Shown: piece by piece, positions 1 to 8,105 of the stretch | How positions within the stretch are numbered: the stretch's first letter is position 1 | Layout: each line of letters begins with the position of its first letter | NCBI GenBank assembly: GCA_023663635.1 | Contig: JAMPHD010000007.1 | Span: forward strand, 50,296-114,295 | Direction: 5' to 3' | Length of the DNA stretch: 64,000 bases | Source: Acetatifactor muris | GTDB taxonomy: Bacteria; Bacillota; Clostridia; Lachnospirales; Lachnospiraceae | Position numbers and translations under genes: made by a program | Notes under the pieces: generated by a model | Databases searched by the model: none | Told to the model about the DNA's origin: nothing | Seen by the model: only the letters and a program-made list of their open reading frames with translations

Positions 1-6
1 AGAAAG

Positions 7-35
7 TTGACGGAAACCGTATTTTGTACTATGAT
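7..35 (+). promoter_or_regulatory. Predicted sigma-A promoter of metG
   Basis: The -35 box TTGACG (7-12) and -10 box TATGAT (30-35) are separated by 17 bases. The distance to the metG start leaves a leader of about 70 bases. The window begins too close to tell whether a T-box or other leader lies further upstream. Confidence 0.6.
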
Positions 36-114
36 TCTTGTAGTTGTAAATATATTTTGGCGCTTGCGATTTTCGTAAACGCTTGTGATCACATCCCCTG
101 AAAGGAGTTTAACA

Positions 115-2109
115 TTGGAAAATAAAGGAAAATATTATCTGACGACGGCGATTGCCTACACCTCGGGCAAACCCCATATCGGCAACAATTACGAGGTGGT
201 TTTGGCGGACAGCATCTGCCGGTTTAAGCGCAAGGAGGGATATGAGGTCTTCTTCCAGACCGGCACGGACGAGCACGGGCAAAAGATTGAGCTGAAGGCG
301 CAGGAGGCGGGCATCACTCCCAAGGAATTTGTGGACGATGTGGCAGGGACCATCCGCAGTCTCTGCGATCTCTTGAATATTTCCTATGATAAGTTCATCC
401 GCACCACGGACGGGGATCACGAGAGACAGGTGCAGAAGATCTTCAAACGTCTCTACGATCAGGGCGATATCTATAAGGGTTCCTACGAGGGATTGTACTG
501 TACGCCCTGCGAGTCTTTCTGGACGGAGTCCCAGTTGGTGGACGGCAAATGCCCGGATTGTGGCAGGGAGGTGAAACCCGCCAAGGAGGAGGCGTATTTC
601 TTCCGCATGAGCAAGTATGCGGACAGGCTGATCCGACATATCAATGAGCATCCGGAGTTTATTCAGCCGGTCTCCCGCAAAAACGAGATGATGAACAATT
701 TCCTGTTGCCGGGACTGCAGGATCTGTGCGTATCCCGCACATCCTTTAAATGGGGGATCCCTGTGGATTTTGACGACAGACATGTGGTCTATGTGTGGTT
801 GGATGCCCTGACCAACTATATCACCGGAATCGGTTATGACGCGGAAGGGGAGAGCAGCGAACAATATAAGAAGCTCTGGCCCGCGGATCTGCATCTGATC
901 GGCAAGGATATCATCCGGTTTCACACCATCTATTGGCCCATTTTCCTCATGGCTCTGGGAGAGCCCCTGCCCAAGCAGGTATTCGGCCATCCCTGGCTGC
1001 TCATGAGCGGCGGCAAGATGAGTAAATCCAAGGGTAATGTGGTATACGCCGACGATCTGGTGGATTTCTTCGGCGTGGACGCGGTGCGCTATTATGTGCT
1101 GCACGAGATGCCCTATGACAATGACGGTAATGTCACGTGGGAGCTGATCGCGGAGCGGACCAATTCCGACTTGGCCAACACGCTGGGCAATCTGGTGAAC
1201 CGCACCATCTCCATGAGCAATAAATATTTTGACGGGGTGGTGGCGAATAAAGAAATACAACTCACACCTGAGGACAGCACGGCGGACGAGGATTTGAAGA
1301 AGACCATTACCTCCGCCTATGCCAAGGTGGTGGAGAAGATGGAAACACATCGCGTGGCGGACGCTTTGACGGAGATCTTTGGCATCTTCAAGCGGTGCAA
1401 CAAATATATTGACGAGACGGAGCCCTGGGTGTTGGCGAAGGATGAGGCCAAGAAGGACAGACTGGCCACGGTCCTCTACAATCTGGTGGAGGGCATCATG
1501 ATCGGAGCGTCCCTTCTGGAGCCTTTTATGCCCGACACGGCTCAAAAGATCGCGGCGCAGCTCGGCACATCCCTGCGGGATTTTGACACGTTGGAGGAGT
1601 TCGGGCTGTATGAGAGCGGAACCCGCGTGACGGACACGCCGGAGATCCTCTTTGCCCGACTGGACATGAAGGATGTCCTGGCCAGGGAGGAGGAGATCGC
1701 CAAGGCACAGATGGCGCAGCAGGAAGGCGGGAATGATGCCGCAGAGGAAAATGACACAAATGTCATAGACATGGATCCCAAGGCGGAGATCACTTATGAT
1801 GACTTTGCCAAGATGCAGTTTCAGGTGGGTGAGATCATCGCCTGTGAGGCGGTGCCCAAGTCCAAGAAACTTCTGTGCAGCAAGGTGCGTGTCGGAAGTC
1901 AGGTGAAACAGATCGTGTCAGGCATCAAGGCATATTACAGCCCGGAGGAGATGGTGGGCAAGAAGGTGATGGTGTTGGTGAACTTAAAACCTGCCACATT
2001 GGCCGGCGTATTGTCCGAGGGGATGCTGTTATGCGCGGAGGACGCGGAGGGCAATTTGGCTCTGATGACTCCCGAGAAGGAGATGCCCGCGGGGGCGGAG
2101 ATCTGCTGA
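115..2109 (+). CDS. metG: Methionyl-tRNA synthetase
   Basis: Charges tRNA-Met with methionine in the cytosol. The class I signature appears as PHIG (around residues 20-23) and KMSKS (301-305). A zinc knuckle with two CxxC pairs (C129/C132 and C146/C149) marks the MetG subtype with a metal-binding connective peptide. The C-terminal ~105 residues form the EMAP-II-like tRNA-binding domain (from about YDDFAKMQFQVGEI), which usually mediates dimerisation. I chose the TTG start at 115 because AAAGGAG (101-107) sits seven bases upstream; an in-frame GTG at 85 has no ribosome site. Length of 664 residues is normal for the long bacterial form. The next gene follows after 88 bases with no terminator, so they are probably co-transcribed. 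Confidence 0.96.
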   Translation: MENKGKYYLTTAIAYTSGKPHIGNNYEVVLADSICRFKRKEGYEVFFQTGTDEHGQKIELKAQEAGITPKEFVDDVAGTIRSLCDLLNISYDKFIRTTDGDHERQVQKIFKRLYDQGDIYKGSYEGLYCTPCESFWTESQLVDGKCPDCGREVKPAKEEAYFFRMSKYADRLIRHINEHPEFIQPVSRKNEMMNNFLLPGLQDLCVSRTSFKWGIPVDFDDRHVVYVWLDALTNYITGIGYDAEGESSEQYKKLWPADLHLIGKDIIRFHTIYWPIFLMALGEPLPKQVFGHPWLLMSGGKMSKSKGNVVYADDLVDFFGVDAVRYYVLHEMPYDNDGNVTWELIAERTNSDLANTLGNLVNRTISMSNKYFDGVVANKEIQLTPEDSTADEDLKKTITSAYAKVVEKMETHRVADALTEIFGIFKRCNKYIDETEPWVLAKDEAKKDRLATVLYNLVEGIMIGASLLEPFMPDTAQKIAAQLGTSLRDFDTLEEFGLYESGTRVTDTPEILFARLDMKDVLAREEEIAKAQMAQQEGGNDAAEENDTNVIDMDPKAEITYDDFAKMQFQVGEIIACEAVPKSKKLLCSKVRVGSQVKQIVSGIKAYYSPEEMVGKKVMVLVNLKPATLAGVLSEGMLLCAEDAEGNLALMTPEKEMPAGAEIC

Positions 2110-2197
2110 TCCGCAGAGGGGATCACGTTAGAAACCATGGCAGCGGTAACGGCAGAAACCCTGGCGGGGATCGCGGCGGTACGGGGGACGGCGAGAG

Positions 2198-3157
2198 ATG
2201 AAGAAGACGGATATTTATTTTGATTCCAGAGACGGCGAGAGCAGGATCCACGCGGTGCGCTATGAGCCGGAGGAAGACAGTTTGAAGGACGGCAGACCTG
2301 TGGCGATCCTGCAGATCGTTCACGGCATGGCGGAGTATGCGGAGCGCTATGAAGAGACGGCGAAGTTTTTCACGGACAGAGGTTTCGTGGTGACGGGCGA
2401 GGATCACTTGGGACACGGCGGCTCCGTGGCGGAGGGCGGCACATACGGATATTTTTGCAGGAGAGATCCCGCCACCGTGGTGGTGCGGGACGTGCATCGC
2501 CTGAAGAAGATGACGCAGGAGCTCTACCCCGGGATTCCCTATTTCTTTTTGGGGCACAGCATGGGATCTTTTATCCTGCGCAATTATCTGTGCCGATACG
2601 GCACGGGCATACAGGGAGCCGTCATCATGGGAACGGGTATGCATTCCGGATTGGTCCTGTCTTTGGGGAAAGCAGTGGCCGGCGTGCAGGGGCTGTTCTG
2701 TGGAGACCGACATGTGAGCAGACTGTTGGATAAGATCGTGTTTGGGGGCTACAATAAGCGCATAGAACGGCCGAGGACACCCTATGACTGGCTCAGCCAA
2801 AATGAGGAGAATGTGGACACATACAGCGCGGATCCGCTCTGCGGCTTTACCTTTACGGTGAACGGTTTTAGGACTTCGTTTGAGCTGATCTCCCGCATTT
2901 TGAAACCCTCCAATCTGGAGAAGATTCCCAAGAATCTGCCGGTGTTCTTCGTGTCGGGGACGGACGATCCCGTGGGGGATTACGGCGAGGGAGTGAAACG
3001 CGCCTATGACTCACTGGACGAGGCGGGCTTGGAACATCTGGCGCTCAAACTCTATGAGGGCGGAAGGCATGAGATCCTGAACGAGACCAACGGCAGACAG
3101 GTCATGCAGGATATTTACGACTGGATCATGCCCAAGCTTTCCGGAGGAGCGTCATGA
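2198..3157 (+). CDS. Alpha/beta hydrolase (lysophospholipase / monoacylglycerol lipase type)
   Basis: A cytosolic serine hydrolase of the Hydrolase_4 (serine aminopeptidase S33) group, 319 residues, with no signal peptide. The nucleophile elbow GHSMGS places the catalytic serine at residue 121. A late GTDDPVG segment supplies the likely acid, and GGRHEILNE near the C terminus supplies the likely histidine. HGMAEYAERY near residue 45 matches the oxyanion-hole region of monoacylglycerol lipases. The substrate cannot be read from the sequence; a lipid monoester is the family expectation. The stop codon overlaps the start of the following acetyltransferase by four bases (ATGA), indicating translational coupling. 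Confidence 0.88.
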   Translation: MKKTDIYFDSRDGESRIHAVRYEPEEDSLKDGRPVAILQIVHGMAEYAERYEETAKFFTDRGFVVTGEDHLGHGGSVAEGGTYGYFCRRDPATVVVRDVHRLKKMTQELYPGIPYFFLGHSMGSFILRNYLCRYGTGIQGAVIMGTGMHSGLVLSLGKAVAGVQGLFCGDRHVSRLLDKIVFGGYNKRIERPRTPYDWLSQNEENVDTYSADPLCGFTFTVNGFRTSFELISRILKPSNLEKIPKNLPVFFVSGTDDPVGDYGEGVKRAYDSLDEAGLEHLALKLYEGGRHEILNETNGRQVMQDIYDWIMPKLSGGAS

Positions 3158-3657
3158 GCGGGGCCGCGTCCCGGGCGGGGGAGCGGGGCGGTTTCCCCTA
3201 TCGCATCCGATGGGCCGCGGTGGAGGAATGGGAGCCGACCATGAAGATGATCTGGCGCACGTTCCTGAAATTCGAGGCATCGGACTACACGGAGGAAGGC
3301 ATTCAAAACTTTTTGGATTTTATCACGGATGAAAAATTGTTCCACGCTTTTCTGAGAGGGGATTATCAGATGATGGTGGCTCTGGACGAGGGGAAAGTGG
3401 TGGGGGCGGCATCCGTCCGCAACCGCAATCATCTCTCTCTTTTGTTTGTGGATGAACCCTATCATCGGCAGGGCATCGGCAGACGGCTTCTGGAGTGTTT
3501 CTGCAGCTATCTGCGGTCTGAGATGGGCGAGCATTATATGTCGTTAAAGGCGGCGCCTTACGCAGTGGATTTTTACAAAAAGATCGGGTTTCAGGCGGTG
3601 AGTCCCGAGGAGGAAGTGGGCGGCATCCGTGTGACCTCCATGGAAAAATATTTTTGA
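3154..3657 (+). CDS. GNAT-family N-acetyltransferase
   Basis: A 167-residue acetyltransferase using acetyl-CoA. The CoA pyrophosphate-binding motif appears as RQGIGR after the beta4 strand LLFVDEPYH, followed by an LLECFCSYL helix. The late segment KAAPYAVDFYKKIGFQ is the usual GNAT beta6-alpha4 region (xxFYxKxGF). The substrate is unknown. It overlaps the upstream hydrolase by four bases and precedes a DUF624 gene by 15 bases, so the three probably form one transcript. The first ~20 residues (SGAASRAGERGGF) are not typical of the fold. Confidence 0.88.
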   Translation: MSGAASRAGERGGFPYRIRWAAVEEWEPTMKMIWRTFLKFEASDYTEEGIQNFLDFITDEKLFHAFLRGDYQMMVALDEGKVVGAASVRNRNHLSLLFVDEPYHRQGIGRRLLECFCSYLRSEMGEHYMSLKAAPYAVDFYKKIGFQAVSPEEEVGGIRVTSMEKYF

Positions 3658-3672
3658 AAGGGTGGAAGAACG

Positions 3673-4389
3673 ATGAGAATTTTGGATATTGACGGGCCTT
3701 TGATACAGTTTTTGAGCAAGATGGCGGATCTCATGTGGCTGAATATCCTGACTATGATCTGCTGTATTCCCATTTTCACGGCGGGGGCGTCCCTGACGGC
3801 GCTGCACTATATGGTGTTAAAAATGGTGCGCGATGAGGAAGGCTATATCACCAGAGGATTTTTCAAGGCTTTTAAGGAAAATTTCAAGCAGTCCACCATC
3901 ATCTGGTGTATCTTTCTGGCGGTGGGCGCGGTGTTGGCGGCGGATTACCGCATCATGACCAACTCCGACGTGGCTCTCAACGGCGTTGTGCGTATGCTGA
4001 TCCTCTTTTTTATCGCGATGACATTGTTCACGTTGGTGTATGTGTTCCCCGTGCAGGCCAAGTTCTCCAACACGGTGAAACGCACCATATGGAACGCCTT
4101 TGTGCTGAGCGTCGTGCAGTTTCCCAAGACGATCCTGATGATGGCGCTCTACGCGCTGCCCTATGTGATGCTGTATCTGTGGGAGGGGATCTTCCCGGTC
4201 ATCTTCGTGTTCTGCCTGTCCCTGCCGGCGCTTTTGTCGGCCAAGCTCTACAATAAGTTCTTCAAGCGTCTGGAGGATAAGATACTGGAGCAGGAGGCCG
4301 GGACGGAGGAAGACCGGACGGATGAGGAGGACGAGAGGATTTTTAAGGACGAGTTGGACGAGTCCTTAGACTTTGGTCAAAATAACTAA
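3673..4389 (+). CDS. DUF624 (YesL-like) membrane protein
   Basis: A 238-residue integral membrane protein with about five hydrophobic segments (near residues 20-40, 75-95, 105-125, 145-165 and 170-190) and a charged acidic C-terminal tail from about residue 200. The N-terminal segment LMWLNILTMICCIPIFTAGA matches the DUF624/YesL family. In Firmicutes these genes often sit beside carbohydrate ABC transporter and regulator genes, and here the next gene is the ATPase of a sugar importer. The function of the family is not established. RBS GGGTGG lies a few bases before the ATG. Confidence 0.85.
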   Translation: MRILDIDGPLIQFLSKMADLMWLNILTMICCIPIFTAGASLTALHYMVLKMVRDEEGYITRGFFKAFKENFKQSTIIWCIFLAVGAVLAADYRIMTNSDVALNGVVRMLILFFIAMTLFTLVYVFPVQAKFSNTVKRTIWNAFVLSVVQFPKTILMMALYALPYVMLYLWEGIFPVIFVFCLSLPALLSAKLYNKFFKRLEDKILEQEAGTEEDRTDEEDERIFKDELDESLDFGQNN

Positions 4390-4423
4390 GAAAACCTCAA
4401 TCCTTTGTACAAGTTGACAAGAC

Positions 4424-4442
4424 AATCGGGAAAAACCCGATT
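4424..4442 (+). other. Short hairpin in the leader before the sugar-ABC ATPase gene
   Basis: Inverted repeat AATCGGG (4424-4430) and CCCGATT (4436-4442) around an AAAAA loop. The following bases are TTTG, too short a U run to be a convincing terminator. It may be a weak terminator for the upstream operon or an operator; I cannot decide. Confidence 0.35.
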
Positions 4443-4515
4443 TGATAAGCAATATTTACAATCCATCGCAAAATATTTGTGAAATTGTTGTATGGCAAAG
4501 CGCCCGAAAATCCGA

Positions 4516-4521
4516 TATACT
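4516..4521 (+). promoter_or_regulatory. Putative -10 box of the sugar-ABC ATPase gene
   Basis: TATACT lies 46 bases before the ATG at 4567. The hexamer 17 bases upstream (TGGCAA) is a poor -35, so the promoter either depends on an activator or is placed elsewhere in the 177-base gap. Confidence 0.35.
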
Positions 4522-4566
4522 TTATTAAAACAATTCGATATCTACACATGAAAGGAGTTTATACCA

Positions 4567-5679
4567 ATGGCAAGTTTATCTTTAAAGAATGTGTGCAAGG
4601 TATATCCCAACGGCTTTGAGGCTGTTAAGGATTTCAACCTTGAGATCGCAGATCAGGAGTTCATCATCTTCGTAGGACCTTCCGGTTGCGGTAAGTCCAC
4701 CACCCTTCGTATGATCGCAGGTCTGGAGGATATTTCTTCCGGCGAGCTGAAGATCGGTGACAGAGTGGTAAATGATGTGGAGCCCAAGGACAGAGATATT
4801 GCAATGGTATTCCAGAACTATGCTCTGTATCCTCACATGTCCGTGTATGACAACATGGCATTCGGTTTGAAACTGAGAAAGGTTCCCAAAGATCAGATTG
4901 ACAAGATGGTAAAAGAGGCAGCTAAGGTTTTGGATCTGACTCCTCTCCTTGACCGTAAGCCCAAGGCTCTGTCCGGTGGTCAGAGACAGCGTGTGGCAAT
5001 GGGTCGTGCAATCGTGCGTAGCCCCAAAGTATTCCTGATGGACGAGCCTCTGTCCAACTTGGATGCTAAGCTGCGTGTGCAGATGCGTATCGAGATCGCG
5101 AAACTGCATCAGAGACTGGGTACCACCATCATCTACGTTACCCATGACCAGACCGAGGCTATGACCCTTGGTACCAGAATCGTTGTTATGAAGGACGGCG
5201 TTATCCAGCAGGTTGACACCCCTCAGAACCTTTACGAGAAACCCCAGAACCTGTTCGTTGCAGGATTCATGGGATCTCCTCAGATGAACTTCCTGGATGC
5301 TACCGTGAGAATAAACGGCGATGTGGCAAGCTTGGAGATCGCAGGAAAGGCTATTCCCCTTCCCGCAGCAAAGTCCAAGAAACTGATCGACGGCGGTTAT
5401 GACGGCAAGGTTGTTACCTTCGGTATCCGTCCCGAGGATGTATACGATTCCGATATGCAGATTGAGGCCTCTCCCAACAGCGTATTTGAGTCCTCCATCA
5501 AGGTATATGAGCTGCTCGGCGCAGAAGTTTATCTGTACTTTGATCTGGATGAGTTCCCTATGACTGCAAGAGTGGATTCCCGCACAACTGCAAGACCCGG
5601 CGATGTGGTTAAGTTTGCTCTGGATGTTGAGAAGATTCATGTATTTGACAAAGAGACCGAGCAGATCATCACCAACTAG
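4567..5679 (+). CDS. msmK: Sugar ABC transporter ATP-binding protein (MsmK/UgpC family)
   Basis: Provides ATP hydrolysis for carbohydrate importers of the MalK/UgpC/MsmK type. Visible motifs: Walker A GPSGCGKST, Q-loop, signature LSGGQRQRVA, Walker B VFLMDEP, and H-loop VTHDQTEA, followed by a TOBE-containing regulatory domain in the C-terminal ~130 residues. Length of 370 is standard. The gene stands alone, with no permease or binding-protein genes nearby. Members of this family in Firmicutes often energise several importers, so it may serve the binding protein and permeases at 36192-39481. Codon use differs from neighbours (many pyrimidine-ending codons such as CGT, GTT and CTG), as in highly expressed genes. 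RBS AAAGGAG precedes the ATG. Confidence 0.93.
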   Translation: MASLSLKNVCKVYPNGFEAVKDFNLEIADQEFIIFVGPSGCGKSTTLRMIAGLEDISSGELKIGDRVVNDVEPKDRDIAMVFQNYALYPHMSVYDNMAFGLKLRKVPKDQIDKMVKEAAKVLDLTPLLDRKPKALSGGQRQRVAMGRAIVRSPKVFLMDEPLSNLDAKLRVQMRIEIAKLHQRLGTTIIYVTHDQTEAMTLGTRIVVMKDGVIQQVDTPQNLYEKPQNLFVAGFMGSPQMNFLDATVRINGDVASLEIAGKAIPLPAAKSKKLIDGGYDGKVVTFGIRPEDVYDSDMQIEASPNSVFESSIKVYELLGAEVYLYFDLDEFPMTARVDSRTTARPGDVVKFALDVEKIHVFDKETEQIITN

Positions 5680-5714
5680 TTTGGGAGATCCGGTTACAAC
5701 AAGCGTAACATATG

Positions 5715-5747
5715 CGAGACTGTCACATTGTGACAGTCTCGTTTTTT
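5715..5747 (+). terminator. Intrinsic terminator after msmK
   Basis: An 11-base-pair stem (CGAGACTGTCA with TGACAGTCTCG) with a five-base loop, followed by six T residues (5742-5747). Confidence 0.92.
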
Positions 5748-5864
5748 GTCCCGATGGGACATTTTGCTTGCGGGCGATTTTAAAATAGGATATGATAATA
5801 AAGGTATCTGTTGTATTTGATCGTATTTGATCGCATCTGAAATAGCCGCAATGTGGAGGGACGC

Positions 5865-6950
5865 ATGATTTCCAATCAAATGATTCAAACCAGTCTGGAC
5901 GAGTTAAAAGCGATCACTAAAGTGGAACTGGAGGTTTATGAACCTTCCGGGGCGAAAGTGGCATTCACTTGGGAAAACGGGGATGTCACGGCGAAGATGA
6001 TAGAGAGTTTTGCGGACTCACCGGCGGACAGCCAGGTGATCGGCGGACGGCATCTGATGAAGATTTATGACGACGGCGAGCTGCAATATGTGGTGGTGGC
6101 CACGGGGAACAGTGACGATGCCTATACGGTGGGAAGGATTGCGGTCTGCCAGTTGCAGAATCTGGCCATCGCTTACAGAGAGCGCTATGACCGAAACAGT
6201 TTCTTTCAAAATCTCCTGTTGGATAATCTTCTGTTGGTGGACATTCACAACCGCGCCAAGAAACTGCATTTGGATGTCAGTATGCCGAGGGCGGTATTTC
6301 TGATCTCCACAAAACAGGAAAAGGACGGAATGGTCACAGAACTGTTAAAGGGGATGTTCTCCGCGCAGGCGGGCGACCATGTCACCTCTGTGGATGAGAC
6401 GAGCGTGATCCTGATCAAATCCCTCAAGGGGGATGACAGCGCGGAGGCTCTGCAGAGAGTCGCGGATACTATTGTAGATATGATGAATGCGGAGGCAATG
6501 CTCAATGTACGCGTGGCATACGGCACGGTGGTCAGGGAGCTGAAGGATGTGTCAAAGTCCTACAAGGAGGCCAAGATGGCCTTGGATGTGGGCAAGATCT
6601 TCTATGCGGAGAGGACCGTGGCGGCTTATAGCGCATTGGGCATCGGACGTCTGATTTACCAACTGCCCGTCAATCTGTGCAAGATCTTCATTGAGGAGAT
6701 CTTCGGCCCGAACATACCGGAGGAGTTGGATGATGAGACCTTAAATACCTTGAACAAATTCTTTGAGAATAATCTGAATGTGTCCGAGACCTCCAGACAG
6801 CTCTTCGTACATCGCAACACTTTGGTCTATCGCATTGAGAAGATACAGAAGAGCACGGGACTGGATCTTCGCTGCTTTGACGACGCGCTGACGTTCAAGA
6901 TCGCTCTGATGGTGGTAAATTATATGAAGTATCTGGAACGGATGGACTGA
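5865..6950 (+). CDS. PucR/CdaR-type transcriptional regulator
   Basis: A 361-residue cytosolic regulator. The C-terminal ~60 residues carry the PucR-type helix-turn-helix (HTH_30), recognisable in LNVSETSRQLFVHRNTLVYR followed by IEKIQKSTGLDLRCFDDALT. The middle (about residues 130-290) resembles the GGDEF-like region seen in CdaR/PucR proteins, including the conserved ARVAYGT-type segment. The effector is unknown; family members sense sugar acids, purines or other metabolites. I prefer ATG 5865, which has GGAGGG just upstream, over an in-frame GTG at 5853. It may control the sugar-ABC ATPase gene upstream, but nothing in the sequence proves it. Confidence 0.85.
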   Translation: MISNQMIQTSLDELKAITKVELEVYEPSGAKVAFTWENGDVTAKMIESFADSPADSQVIGGRHLMKIYDDGELQYVVVATGNSDDAYTVGRIAVCQLQNLAIAYRERYDRNSFFQNLLLDNLLLVDIHNRAKKLHLDVSMPRAVFLISTKQEKDGMVTELLKGMFSAQAGDHVTSVDETSVILIKSLKGDDSAEALQRVADTIVDMMNAEAMLNVRVAYGTVVRELKDVSKSYKEAKMALDVGKIFYAERTVAAYSALGIGRLIYQLPVNLCKIFIEEIFGPNIPEELDDETLNTLNKFFENNLNVSETSRQLFVHRNTLVYRIEKIQKSTGLDLRCFDDALTFKIALMVVNYMKYLERMD

Positions 6951-6976
6951 TCGTACGATTCGTGGAATAATCAGGC

Positions 6977-7024
6977 ATTCCCCCGCATATATTTGCAGTA
7001 GAAAATATGTGTGGGGGGATTTTT
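6977..7024 (+). promoter_or_regulatory. Long leader hairpin overlapping the ribosome site of the next gene
   Basis: Bases 6977-6994 pair with 7003-7020 over 18 consecutive positions (15 Watson-Crick, three G-U) with an eight-base loop. The 3' arm contains GGGGGG, which is the only plausible ribosome site for the ATG at 7025, and the arm is followed at once by a T run (7020-7024). It therefore looks like both an intrinsic terminator for the upstream regulator gene and a fold that hides the ribosome site of the next gene. Confidence 0.75.
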
Positions 7025-8059
7025 ATGTATTCCGGACAAACTCGGCCGACGGTGGAATATGACAGGAAGATCAGATATTTGGATTATATGGAGAACGGGC
7101 AGCGCAGCCGCGGTGCCGGATTCGTGAAAATGGAGAGGCGGGACGATCGGTGCAACATCAGTCTGCAGATAAGCGGTCTGTATCGCAAAGACCATTTCAC
7201 GCGCCCCCTGCTCTTAAAGAGTGACGGGGGAGAGAGCGAACTCTGCAAGCTGCAGTTAGCGGACGGAGGGCTCAAGATCTATCTGGAGGGATTGAACAGT
7301 CGGGATCTGGACGGTCGCGGCACGGATTACAACCGCCTGACAGGGCTGCGCATTCCCATTTCCGAGGGAAAGGAAGTCCTGTGCGTATGGGAGAATCCTG
7401 CCGTGTCCGAGAGGCGGGAACAGGCATTTGGACAAGCGCGGGAACAGGAGCCGGCGCAGGGACAAGCGCGGGAGATGCCCCGGGAAATATTGCAGGAGTC
7501 AATACAGGAAACGGATGGCGGGATGCCGCGGGAGATATTGCAGGAGTCGGTCCACGGAGACACAGCCACCCTGCCCCGGGGAGACATGCCTATAAGAGAG
7601 GACAACCCGCCTTGGGGAGATACGCCCGTAAAGGAAGACAACCCGCCTCGGGCAGATATGCCCGCCAATATGGACGAGCCCGCGTCCGGCGGGGCGCAGA
7701 CGGCGCTCAGGGAGGACAAATGGGAGCAACTGTGCGCCATCTATCCCCATATTCAACCCTTCTCTGACGAGCGGGAATATCTGTCCGTGGGGCCGCAGGA
7801 TTTTGTCGTGCTGCCCGCGAGGTACTATCCGTTGGTGAATAACAGCTTTCTGTTGCACGGATACTATAATTATCGACACCTGATCCTGACGAGGGTGCGC
7901 GTTCGGGACAAGGCGCGATATTACATAGGAGTGCCGGGCAATCTCTACCCGAAAGAAAAGAAGATTGCGGTCATGTTTGGATTTGAGGGGTTCGAGTGCG
8001 CGTCGGAGCCGGCATCGGACGGGGATTTCGGATATTATCTGATACCGGTGGAACTGTAG
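7025..8059 (+). CDS. Hypothetical Lachnospiraceae protein (DUF6128-like), with a repetitive linker
   Basis: A 344-residue protein with no signal peptide or membrane segment. The N-terminal ~115 residues (RKIRYLDYMENGQR, then VKMERRDDRCNI) and the C-terminal ~110 residues (QPFSDEREYLSVGPQDFVVL, NSFLLHGYYNYRHLIL) are the conserved parts and remind me of the DUF6128 group; I hold that assignment loosely. Between them lies a low-complexity linker (about residues 125-220) with internal repeats: MPREILQES occurs twice, and DNPP-containing units recur. Function is unknown. I chose ATG 7025, six bases after GGGGGG, rather than ATG 7007, which lies inside the upstream hairpin. Confidence 0.7.
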   Translation: MYSGQTRPTVEYDRKIRYLDYMENGQRSRGAGFVKMERRDDRCNISLQISGLYRKDHFTRPLLLKSDGGESELCKLQLADGGLKIYLEGLNSRDLDGRGTDYNRLTGLRIPISEGKEVLCVWENPAVSERREQAFGQAREQEPAQGQAREMPREILQESIQETDGGMPREILQESVHGDTATLPRGDMPIREDNPPWGDTPVKEDNPPRADMPANMDEPASGGAQTALREDKWEQLCAIYPHIQPFSDEREYLSVGPQDFVVLPARYYPLVNNSFLLHGYYNYRHLILTRVRVRDKARYYIGVPGNLYPKEKKIAVMFGFEGFECASEPASDGDFGYYLIPVEL

Positions 8060-8105
8060 CGGAGTACGTTGACTGATCCAAGCCGGGCGGTAAAACGCAG
8101 GGTTC

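Noticed and set aside
74..87. CcpA cre-like sequence (CGTAAACGCTTGTG) in the metG leader
   Set aside because: It deviates from the consensus at both ends, lies between promoter and start of a housekeeping gene, and has no supporting second site.
109..1545. Long open frame antisense to metG
   Set aside because: It is a shadow of the coding strand: no ribosome site, no family motifs, and metG is unmistakable.
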